Shown: positions 1 through 6,401 of the stretch, in pieces | Layout of the letters: each line of letters starts with the position of its first letter | Position numbering within the stretch: the first letter of the stretch is position 1 | Assembly: GCA_016867175.1 (NCBI GenBank) | Contig: VGKF01000053.1 | Span: 1-6,425 of the forward strand | Source: Candidatus Omnitrophota bacterium | Lineage (GTDB): Bacteria > Omnitrophota > Gorgyraeia > Gygaellales > Profunditerraquicolaceae | Direction: 5' to 3' | Length of the DNA stretch: 6,425 bases | Made by a program: the position numbers and the translations under genes | The notes under the pieces: model-generated | The model's database searches: none | The model's input: only the letters and a program-made list of their open reading frames with translations | Told to the model about the DNA's origin: nothing

Positions 1-6
1 GGAGAG

Positions 7-612
7 ATGAGTATAAAAGCGCAGACATTGGTACCGATGGTCATCGAGCAGACAAGCCGCGGATACGAGCGGGCATATGATATCTATTCCCGCCTTCTAA
101 AAGACCGCATCATCTTTATCGGCACCCCTATCGATGATTATGTGGCAAATCTGGTTATAGCCCAGATGCTTTTTTTGCAGATGGAAGATTTTAATAAGGA
201 TATCAATGTCTATATCAATTCTCCCGGAGGTTCGGTTACCTCCGGCCTTGCGATATATGATACTATGCAGTTTGTTAAATGCGATGTCGCTACTTATTGC
301 GTAGGCCAGGCCTCCAGTATGGGTGCGTTGCTTTTATGCGCCGGCACTAAAGGCAAGCGCCATACCCTTCCTAACTCCAGGATTATGATACATCAACCCT
401 GGGGAGGAGTGCAGGGCGCAGCTGAGGATATCTCCCGCCATGCTAAAGAGATTTTAAAGATGCGCGATAATATTAATGAGATACTAGCCAGGCATACGGG
501 CCAGCCACTGGATAAGGTTCAGAAGGATACGGATAGGGATTATTTCATGTCTGCTCAAGAAGCCAAGGACTATGGTATCATAGACGAAGTTATCATCGGT
601 AAACAGAAATAA
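7..612 (+). CDS. clpP: ATP-dependent Clp protease proteolytic subunit ClpP
   Basis: Serine peptidase of family S14. It forms the double-heptamer barrel that degrades proteins unfolded by a Clp ATPase (ClpX, ClpA or ClpC) in the cytoplasm. The 201-residue length is normal. The catalytic triad is visible: Ser104 in GQASSMGA, His129 in MIHQPWGG and Asp178 in DTDRDYF. The oxyanion-side glycine motif NSPGGSVTSG lies at 71-80. The N-terminus LVPMVIEQTSRG is typical of the short ClpP propeptide and axial-loop region; a single extra Tyr (residue 20) sits between RG and ERAYD compared with the B. subtilis sequence as I remember it. The start at base 7 follows GGAGAG with very short spacing; Met11 is an alternative but has no ribosome binding site. 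No clpX follows; a metabolic gene starts 25 bases downstream. An upstream partner, if any, is outside the window. Identification is secure. Confidence 0.97.
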   Translation: MSIKAQTLVPMVIEQTSRGYERAYDIYSRLLKDRIIFIGTPIDDYVANLVIAQMLFLQMEDFNKDINVYINSPGGSVTSGLAIYDTMQFVKCDVATYCVGQASSMGALLLCAGTKGKRHTLPNSRIMIHQPWGGVQGAAEDISRHAKEILKMRDNINEILARHTGQPLDKVQKDTDRDYFMSAQEAKDYGIIDEVIIGKQK

Positions 613-622
613 TATCTAGTTT

Positions 623-628
623 AAGGAG
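623..628 (+). promoter_or_regulatory. Ribosome binding site of the class V aminotransferase gene
   Basis: AAGGAG lies 9 bases before the ATG at 638, within the 25-base gap after clpP. It fixes the start, which is also the usual family N-terminus (TPGPTPLPPEV). No promoter-like or hairpin sequence is visible in the gap, so this gene is probably read from a transcript entering through clpP. Confidence 0.85.
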
Positions 629-637
629 AAAACCAAA

Positions 638-1774
638 ATGCGTAAAAACTATTTATTGACCCCTGGGCCTACGCCATTGCCCCCCGAGGTATGCGAGGCA
701 CAGGCCAGGCCGATTATCCATCACCGCACCCCGCAATTTCAGTCAGTGCTTAAAGAAGTAGAAGAGGGCTTAAAGTATGTATTTCAAACCGCTAATGATG
801 TCTTTATTCTGACTTCCTCTGGCACGGGCGCTATGGAGGCAGCAGTAGTTAATCTTCTTTCGCCGGGTGAGGCTGCCATAACTATCCAGGGGGGTAAATT
901 CGGAGAGAGATGGACCGATATCTGCAATAGTTACGGTATTAAGCCTGAGGCCATTGATGTGGAGTGGGGAAAAGCAGTAGACCCCCAAGAAATACAAAAA
1001 AAATTAAAAGCCAACCCCAAGATAAAAGCAGTCTTTGCTACGCTTTGCGAGACCTCTACTGGCGTTACCAATGATATAGAAAAACTAGGACAGGTAGTTA
1101 AAGACTCCAGCGCGGTTTTAGTAGTGGATGCAATCAGCGGCTTAGGCGCGATTGATTTAAAGACTGATGCCTGGTCGGTTGATATGTGTGTTTCGGGTTC
1201 CCAAAAAGGCCTGATGCTTCCTCCGGGCTTGGCCTTTATTTCAACAAGTAAGAAGGCCTGGGCCCTTGTCTTAGAATCCAAATCTCCGAAATATTATTTT
1301 GATTTGAAGGAGGCTAAAAAGGCGCTGGATAAGACAGATACTGCCTATACCCCGGCAATTTCTCTGGTCATGGCCCTGAACGAGAGCCTTAAGATGATGC
1401 GCCAGGACGGTATGGAAAATATCTTTAGCCGCCATAAAAAGATGGCTGATGCCACCCGCTCTGCTGCTTTGGCCTTAGGCCTTGAGCTGTTTGCGCCCAC
1501 TGCTGCCTCTGATGTGGTTACTTCGGTTAAGGTGCCTGCTGGAATAGACGGAGAAAAACTGGTAAAGACTATGCGTGATGCCTACGCTGTGACCATTGCC
1601 GGAGGTCAAAGCGAATTAAAGGGCAAGGTTTTTAGGATTGCGCATATGGGTTATATAGAGGAATTCGATATTATCGTAGGCATCGCATGCCTTGAGAAGG
1701 TCTTGGCTCAAATGGGTTATAAATTTAACATTGGCGCGGGCCTGCGGGCGGCGCAGGAAGTATTTTTAAAATAA
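638..1774 (+). CDS. Class V PLP aminotransferase, alanine-glyoxylate / serine-pyruvate type (probable phosphoserine-forming partner of SerA)
   Basis: Cytoplasmic fold-type I PLP enzyme, 378 residues, full length for the alanine-glyoxylate/serine-pyruvate/aspartate aminotransferase family. Visible features: the N-terminal LLTPGPTPLP motif (6-15), phosphate-cradle segment TSSGTGAMEA (59-68), Asp164 in VVDAISGLG that would pair with the pyridine nitrogen, Schiff-base Lys190 in VSGSQKGLMLPPG, and Arg333 in FRIAHMGY that would bind the substrate carboxylate. It is not the SerC branch of class V. Members of this family are broad in amino donor, and a methanogen homologue is known to act as phosphoserine aminotransferase. 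Because serA starts 30 bases downstream, the best inference is transamination of 3-phosphohydroxypyruvate to phosphoserine. Serine-glyoxylate or alanine-glyoxylate exchange remains possible. Homologues are sometimes mislabelled as soluble hydrogenase subunit. The gene ends in tandem TAA stops. The family call is secure; the substrate is inferred. Confidence 0.92.
   Translation: MRKNYLLTPGPTPLPPEVCEAQARPIIHHRTPQFQSVLKEVEEGLKYVFQTANDVFILTSSGTGAMEAAVVNLLSPGEAAITIQGGKFGERWTDICNSYGIKPEAIDVEWGKAVDPQEIQKKLKANPKIKAVFATLCETSTGVTNDIEKLGQVVKDSSAVLVVDAISGLGAIDLKTDAWSVDMCVSGSQKGLMLPPGLAFISTSKKAWALVLESKSPKYYFDLKEAKKALDKTDTAYTPAISLVMALNESLKMMRQDGMENIFSRHKKMADATRSAALALGLELFAPTAASDVVTSVKVPAGIDGEKLVKTMRDAYAVTIAGGQSELKGKVFRIAHMGYIEEFDIIVGIACLEKVLAQMGYKFNIGAGLRAAQEVFLK
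1741..1767 (+). terminator. Possible weak intrinsic terminator or attenuator at the end of the aminotransferase gene
   Basis: A perfect 6-bp stem (CCTGCG at 1741-1746, CGCAGG at 1752-1757) with a 5-base GC loop is followed, after five bases, by TTTTT at 1763-1767; a second run of six T lies at 1783-1788. The element sits inside the last codons of the aminotransferase, and the stem is short and separated from the T run. It could trim transcription into serA or be a chance result of coding for Leu-Arg-Ala-Ala-Gln. The close gene spacing argues against full termination. Confidence 0.2.
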
Positions 1775-1792
1775 TAATCTAATTTTTTCCTG

Positions 1793-1798
1793 AAGGAG
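1793..1798 (+). promoter_or_regulatory. Ribosome binding site of serA
   Basis: AAGGAG lies 6 bases before the ATG at 1805 and decides the serA start. The rest of the 30-base gap is AT-rich with a six-T run and shows no recognisable -35/-10 pair. Confidence 0.85.
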
Positions 1799-1804
1799 AC
1801 AGGC

Positions 1805-3388
1805 ATGAAAATCTTAGTCAGCGATCCATTATCCGAAGAGGGCCTTAAAATATTAAAAGAGGTAGGAGAATTCCAGGTTGATGTGATGACCGAGCTTAAG
1901 CCGGAAAAGCTTAAAGAGGTTATCGGTGATTACGAGGCGCTTATTGTCAGGAGCGCAACCAAAGTGAACAAGGATATCCTGGAGTCTGCCCGTAAATTAA
2001 AAGTGGTCGGTCGCGCAGGCGTAGGTTTGGATAATGTGGATTTGGAGGCAGCTACCCAGAAGGGTATTATTGTGATGAATACCCCCGCTGGCAATACTAT
2101 CTCTACTGCTGAACATAGCCTTAGTATGATCCTGGCGCTCTCCAGAAATATAGCCCAGGCCAATGCCTCTATGAAAAAGGGCGAATGGAAGCGCTCTAAA
2201 TTTATGGGCGTTGAACTCTATAATAAAATTTTGGGCATAGTAGGTTTAGGCAGGATCGGCGCAGAGGTAGCCAGGCGCGCCTTCTCTTTCGGGATGAAGG
2301 TCTTGGCCTTTGATCCTTTCTTATCGCGCCAGGTCGCCGAAGATTTAGGCATAAGGGTAGTGGAGCTTAAAGAGCTTTTCGAGCAAGCGGATTATATTAC
2401 TGTGCATACCCCGCTTACCGAAGAGACGAGGCACTTGATCTCGAGCGATGAATTCGCCATTATGAAGAAGGGCGTGCGGATAATTAATTGCGCGCGAGGC
2501 GGCATTATCGACGAGGTTGCCTTAGTGGCTGCTATTAAGGAAGGCAGGGTCGCAGGCGCTGCAATGGATGTTTTTGAGAAAGAACCCCTTGAGCCGGAAA
2601 ATGAATTATTAAAATTGGAAAACGTTATTGCTACCCCGCACCTGGGGGCATCTACCGAAGAGGCGCAGGTGAATGTGGCTATCGAGGTAGCAGAGATTGT
2701 ACGCGATGCGTTGCTGGGCCGTGGCATACGCAATGCCGCCAATTATCCTTCAGTGGATGCTGAGACATATAAGGCCCTGGAGCCCTATATTAACCTATCC
2801 GAAAAGTTAGGGATGTTTTCTGCGCAGCTGGTAGAAGGCAGGTTCCAGGAATTAAACATAACTTATAGCGGAGATATAACCAAACATAACTTAAGTCCTC
2901 TTACCATGGCCCTGGTTAAGGGCTTACTCTCTCCGATATTGCAGGATACCGTAAACTTTATTAATGCGGTAGCGCTGGCCAAGGAGAGGGGAATTAAGGT
3001 TAATGAATCCAGGTCTTCCAAGGAGGCGGAATTCTCTACTTTAATAGAGCTTGAGATTAAGACAGATAAAGAAAGCAGGCGTGTCTCGGGTACGCTATCT
3101 TCTAATAAGAAGCCGCGCATCGTAAAAATAGACGGCTATTATGTAGAGGCATCGCCCCTTGGCGAGATGATTGTTATTCAGAACCTGGATAAACCGGGGA
3201 TCATCGGCAACCTGGGGACCCTTCTAGGCAAGCAAAATATCAATATAGCGGCGATGACCTTTGGCAGGGAGAGGCTCGGCGGTAAGACCATAAGCGTGCT
3301 TAACGTAGACAGCCCCGTTTCAGCTGAAATCCTGGATAAGATAAAGAAGACCGAGAATATCCTAGCGGTAAAGATAATCAAATTATAA
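1805..3388 (+). CDS. serA: D-3-phosphoglycerate dehydrogenase, long ACT-containing form
   Basis: Oxidises 3-phosphoglycerate to 3-phosphohydroxypyruvate with NAD+, the first step of the phosphorylated serine pathway, in the cytoplasm. The 527 residues match the long (type 1) form. The substrate-binding halves flank a Rossmann core with GLGRIG at 147-152 and Asp170 at the end of the second strand, which favours NAD over NADP. The catalytic set is complete: Arg231 in CARGG, Glu260 in VFEKEP and His279 in PHLGAS. The intervening ASB domain spans about 318-440. A C-terminal ACT domain (about 455-527) opens with VIQNLDKPGIIG, the usual serine-binding fold, so feedback inhibition by serine is likely but inferred. 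The gene follows the aminotransferase expected to use its product, and its TAA stop shares one base with the next start codon. Identification is secure. Confidence 0.97.
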   Translation: MKILVSDPLSEEGLKILKEVGEFQVDVMTELKPEKLKEVIGDYEALIVRSATKVNKDILESARKLKVVGRAGVGLDNVDLEAATQKGIIVMNTPAGNTISTAEHSLSMILALSRNIAQANASMKKGEWKRSKFMGVELYNKILGIVGLGRIGAEVARRAFSFGMKVLAFDPFLSRQVAEDLGIRVVELKELFEQADYITVHTPLTEETRHLISSDEFAIMKKGVRIINCARGGIIDEVALVAAIKEGRVAGAAMDVFEKEPLEPENELLKLENVIATPHLGASTEEAQVNVAIEVAEIVRDALLGRGIRNAANYPSVDAETYKALEPYINLSEKLGMFSAQLVEGRFQELNITYSGDITKHNLSPLTMALVKGLLSPILQDTVNFINAVALAKERGIKVNESRSSKEAEFSTLIELEIKTDKESRRVSGTLSSNKKPRIVKIDGYYVEASPLGEMIVIQNLDKPGIIGNLGTLLGKQNINIAAMTFGRERLGGKTISVLNVDSPVSAEILDKIKKTENILAVKIIKL

Positions 3389-3459
3389 TGAGAAAGAAAA
3401 TCCTCTTCGCTTTTTTACTGGCGGCAGGCGCCTTTTTGCCTTTAGGCAATTCCAGCGCC
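3388..3459 (+). other. Signal peptide coding region of the exported multidomain protein
   Basis: Codons 1-24 encode an RKK n-region, a hydrophobic stretch of about 15 residues (ILFAFLLAAGAFLPL), and a polar c-region ending NSSA before QE. This fits signal peptidase I cleavage after Ala24. There is no lipobox cysteine, so a lipoprotein is unlikely. No other hydrophobic segment long enough to span a membrane is seen in the protein, so the mature product should be released to the periplasm or outside. Confidence 0.8.
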
Positions 3460-5154
3460 CAAGAGCTCACTATATTATACAGCGGTGAAACCCATGCCAT
3501 GATTTACCCTTGTAACTGCCTTGTTGAGTCTGACGGAGGGGTAGCCCGGCGCGCTGCCCTGGTTAAACAGCTGCGCAGGGAAAACCCCAACCTCCTGCTT
3601 TTAGACTCCGGCGGATTTTTTGCCGGGGGCCCGATGGACGAATACACCCTGAATACGGAGTTAGATATCCAGCGTACCCGGGTGAACCTCAAGGCCATGG
3701 CGCTTATGAAATATGATGCCCAGGCTATAGGAGACGAAGAGTTTAATTTCGGGGCAGGGTTTTTGAAAGAATACTTAAAGGATAAAGGCCTGACATTCCT
3801 TTCCTGTAATATTGTCAGTAAAGATAATACCATCTCAGGTATTAAACCCTACATTATAAAAGAAGTGAGTGGCCTCAAAGTCGGTATTATCGGGCTTACC
3901 CCTATGGCAGCAAGGCAAAAGGCGCAGGGTTTTGAATTTAGCGAACCGGCCCCCGCAGTAGCTAAGGCAGTGGCAGATTTGAAAAAACAGGGCGCTGGCC
4001 TTATAGTACTTTTGAGCCACCAGGGAGAGGCTGATGATTTAAAGCTGCTTAAAGAAGTCTCGGGGATAGATGTGGTGATTATCGGCCAGAACCGCATGAA
4101 AGAAGAATCTTACACTAAGTCAGGAAACACCCTAGTTATCAAACCGTTCTGGCAGGGCAGAAGATTGGGTAAGTTGACTTTGAAAATAACCAAAGGCAAA
4201 GTAGCAGATTATAAAATAGAAGAACTGCGACTCTCCGATAAAATAAATGATGACCCCGAAGTATTGCCTTTTCTGCCGCGCTGTTTTTCTGACAGCCGTT
4301 GTAAGGAGAAAGGCATGCTGGGGACCTGTCTTAATCCCGGGGGGATGGCCTCCAGCTGCGTATACAGCCAGGCGCCGAAGGTCAGCCTTCTGGTAATTAC
4401 TTCTAAAAATTGCCTGAACTGTAATGCAGAAAAGACAGTAAACCGTCTGAGGTCCCTATTCCCGGGCCTTTCAGAGTCCTATTTATATTATCCTGAAACT
4501 GAAGCAGAAAAGATGATCAATAAATTACAGATCAATAGCCTTCCCGCCTTTCTTTTAGGTAAAGAGTCTGAAAAAGATAAAGGTTTTAACAGCCTTAAGG
4601 AAAATGTGGAGCTAAGAGGTAATTTTTATTTTATCAAACCCGGCTATGGCGGACTGGGGTATTTTCCGCATAGGAGTAGGATAAAGGATAGATTAGACCT
4701 CTTTATCAGTCTATACGACAAGGATATCGCTAAATTATTGGAAGCGATTAAAGAATTCAAGCCAATAATACATTTCCTGGCAGTTAGGCAGAATGAGGCT
4801 GATTTTGGTTCTGCCTTTGCTGCAGCGCGCGGCAATATCGAGGCAGAAGAGTACCTGCGCGCGGTCTGTGTGCAGAAATATTATCCCGATAAATTTTATG
4901 ACTATATAACCTGCCGGGCTAAGAATACCAATACCTCCTGGTGGCAGGATTGCTTAGTTAACTGTAAAGATTCTGTAGTGAGCGATTGCGCAAGGAGCGA
5001 GGAGGGCAAATCGCTTTTAACGGATAATATCAGTTTGAATAGAGAGCTTGAGATTATGTTCGGCCCTACATATCTTCTGGATAACCAGGAGATATTCAGC
5101 ACTGATGGTGTACCGACAAAGGAAGATTTTAACAAGTTATTTAAAAAACAATAG
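3388..5154 (+). CDS. Exported multidomain protein: degenerate metallophosphatase domain, Cys-rich segment, thioredoxin-like (CLNC) and DsbA/GILT-like domains
   Basis: 588 residues; function unknown. Residues 1-24 form a Sec-type signal peptide: basic RKK, a hydrophobic core, and a probable cut after NSSA. Residues 26-285 resemble the N-terminal domain of 5'-nucleotidase/UshA metallophosphatases (YSGETHA, LLLDSGG, AIGDEEFN, LLSHQGE, VVIIGQNR). Most metal and catalytic positions are changed, and the UshA C-terminal nucleotide-binding domain is absent. Residues 297-328 hold four cysteines (299, 305, 314, 324). A thioredoxin-like domain follows from about 331, with C342-L-N-C345 and a likely cis-proline in NSLPAFLLG. 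Residues 434-588 look DsbA/GILT-like (VCVQKYYPDKF at 493-503; GPT cis-proline at 559-561) but have no CxxC where the family active site belongs. There are 14 cysteines and no CxxCH haem site. No good ribosome binding site precedes the ATG, which overlaps the serA stop, so translation is probably coupled. A periplasmic thiol/disulfide or binding role is plausible; nucleotidase activity is doubtful. Confidence 0.85.
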   Translation: MRKKILFAFLLAAGAFLPLGNSSAQELTILYSGETHAMIYPCNCLVESDGGVARRAALVKQLRRENPNLLLLDSGGFFAGGPMDEYTLNTELDIQRTRVNLKAMALMKYDAQAIGDEEFNFGAGFLKEYLKDKGLTFLSCNIVSKDNTISGIKPYIIKEVSGLKVGIIGLTPMAARQKAQGFEFSEPAPAVAKAVADLKKQGAGLIVLLSHQGEADDLKLLKEVSGIDVVIIGQNRMKEESYTKSGNTLVIKPFWQGRRLGKLTLKITKGKVADYKIEELRLSDKINDDPEVLPFLPRCFSDSRCKEKGMLGTCLNPGGMASSCVYSQAPKVSLLVITSKNCLNCNAEKTVNRLRSLFPGLSESYLYYPETEAEKMINKLQINSLPAFLLGKESEKDKGFNSLKENVELRGNFYFIKPGYGGLGYFPHRSRIKDRLDLFISLYDKDIAKLLEAIKEFKPIIHFLAVRQNEADFGSAFAAARGNIEAEEYLRAVCVQKYYPDKFYDYITCRAKNTNTSWWQDCLVNCKDSVVSDCARSEEGKSLLTDNISLNRELEIMFGPTYLLDNQEIFSTDGVPTKEDFNKLFKKQ

Positions 5155-5158
5155 GAGG
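5153..5158 (+). promoter_or_regulatory. Ribosome binding site of the homocitrate-synthase-family gene
   Basis: A full AGGAGG overlaps the TAG stop of the preceding gene and lies 7 bases before the ATG at 5166. It favours that start over the out-of-frame ATG at 5161, which is only two bases from the site. Confidence 0.85.
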
Positions 5159-5165
5159 AAATGAA

Positions 5166-6401
5166 ATGTCAAAGCCAAAGATATATATTATCGATGTCAC
5201 TAATCGAGACGGAGTCCAGACTTCCAGGATCTGCCTTTCGAAGTTAGAGAAGACCATGATCAATCTTTACTTAAACGAGATCGGTGTCTTTCAGTCTGAA
5301 TTCGGGTTTCCTTTTACGCATCATGAAACCAATTACCTTAATGCTAACTTGGAATTGGCCAAGAAGGGCGCGCTTTCTCCTATGCGCCTTGAGGGATGGA
5401 TCAGGGCTACTAAGGATGATGTCAAGACTACCTTTAAGATGGTGTCCGGGATCAAGCACTTAAATCTTTCTATTTCTACTTCGGATCAGATGATCACCCA
5501 TAAGTTTAAAGGCAAACTCGATCATGCCTCGATAATAAAAGAGATGACCGAGGCAGTCAAAGATGCAAAAAAACTTGGCGCAGAATCCATAGGCGTTAAT
5601 GCAGAGGATGCCTCGCGCACCAGAATGGAGTATCTAGTAGAGTTTGCCCTGGCTGCTAAGCAGGCAGGCGCCCAAAGGGTGCGTTATTGCGATACCTTAG
5701 GGTTTGATACTCCCTTTACTATTTATGAGCGCATAAAGACGGTTGCTGAGGCAGCCCAGATACCTATAGAGATTCATTGCCATAATGATCTGGGGTTGGT
5801 GGTAGCTAATTCCATTGCCGGGGCAAAGGCAGCCTGCGACTCTGGCTGCGACGCCTACATCAATACCTGCGTAAACGGGATGGGGGAGCGCGCTGGTAAT
5901 GCGGACTTGGTCTCAGTGATCCTGGCAATAAAGTACGGAAGCGGTATGCAGAATTATTCGCTGGACGAGAGGATAAATCTTAAAGCTGCCTGGAAGATCT
6001 GCAAATACGCCTCTTACGCCTTTGGGGTGCCTATACCTATCAATCAACCTGGCGTGGGTTCAAATGCCTTTGCCCATGAATCCGGTATCCATGCCGACGG
6101 AGCGCTTAAGGACAGGAGAAATTACGAGCTTTATGATTACGAAGAGCTGGGTAGGGGAGAGCCGGAGATAATCGAAACCGGGAGAAAAATTACTGCCGGA
6201 GAATATTCGGGGATCAAGGGATTTAGGAATGTTTATGATAAGCTGGAGGTCGCCTTTAGCGATGACCAGCAGGCAACTGAGATTCTTGAGCTAGTCAGGT
6301 ACGCTAACGTGCATAACCAGAAACCACTGGTCGACGATGAATTAAAGTTTATCGCCAAACACCCGGATATCGCTCGCAAGATATTCACCATGGAGCCGTA
6401 A
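5166..6401 (+). CDS. Homocitrate synthase / isopropylmalate synthase family enzyme (NifV-like, no regulatory domain; 2-oxoacid substrate unresolved)
   Basis: Cytoplasmic DRE-TIM metallolyase that condenses acetyl-CoA with a 2-oxoacid. At 411 residues it has the TIM barrel (about 5-270) and a linker subdomain (about 280-405) but lacks the C-terminal leucine-binding domain of typical LeuA, so leucine feedback is not expected. The first signature is DVTNRDGVQT (10-19), a variant of DTTLRDGEQ that keeps Arg14 and Asp15. The metal-binding HCHNDLGL gives His204 and His206, followed by VNGMGERAGNA (236-246). HESGIHADG (304-312) is the usual subdomain motif with His309. The motif set is closest to the homocitrate synthase (NifV/AksA) style. 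Other candidates are isopropylmalate synthase, citramalate synthase and Re-citrate synthase, which belongs to this superfamily in some anaerobes. No nif, leu or lysine genes are visible to decide. The start is set by AGGAGG 7 bases upstream. The family is secure, the substrate is not. Confidence 0.9.
   Translation: MSKPKIYIIDVTNRDGVQTSRICLSKLEKTMINLYLNEIGVFQSEFGFPFTHHETNYLNANLELAKKGALSPMRLEGWIRATKDDVKTTFKMVSGIKHLNLSISTSDQMITHKFKGKLDHASIIKEMTEAVKDAKKLGAESIGVNAEDASRTRMEYLVEFALAAKQAGAQRVRYCDTLGFDTPFTIYERIKTVAEAAQIPIEIHCHNDLGLVVANSIAGAKAACDSGCDAYINTCVNGMGERAGNADLVSVILAIKYGSGMQNYSLDERINLKAAWKICKYASYAFGVPIPINQPGVGSNAFAHESGIHADGALKDRRNYELYDYEELGRGEPEIIETGRKITAGEYSGIKGFRNVYDKLEVAFSDDQQATEILELVRYANVHNQKPLVDDELKFIAKHPDIARKIFTMEP

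Noticed and set aside
931..1281. Open frame of 116 codons on the minus strand inside the aminotransferase gene
   Set aside because: It lies opposite a full-length conserved enzyme, and its translation shows no recognisable motif. The same applies to the other minus-strand frames opposite serA, the exported protein and the synthase (for example 2392-2742 and 3504-3833).
4411..4428. CLNC as a haem c attachment site
   Set aside because: The residue after the second Cys is Asn, not His, so CxxCH is not met. PCNC at residues 41-44 also fails the pattern.
3388..5154. The exported protein as the missing phosphoserine phosphatase (SerB) of the serine pathway
   Set aside because: It has a signal peptide, so it would be separated from cytoplasmic phosphoserine. 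It lacks HAD-family motifs, and its metallophosphatase ligands are mostly substituted.
5161..5163. Alternative ATG start for the last gene
   Set aside because: It is out of frame with the conserved protein and sits only two bases from AGGAGG; the ATG at 5166 has proper spacing.
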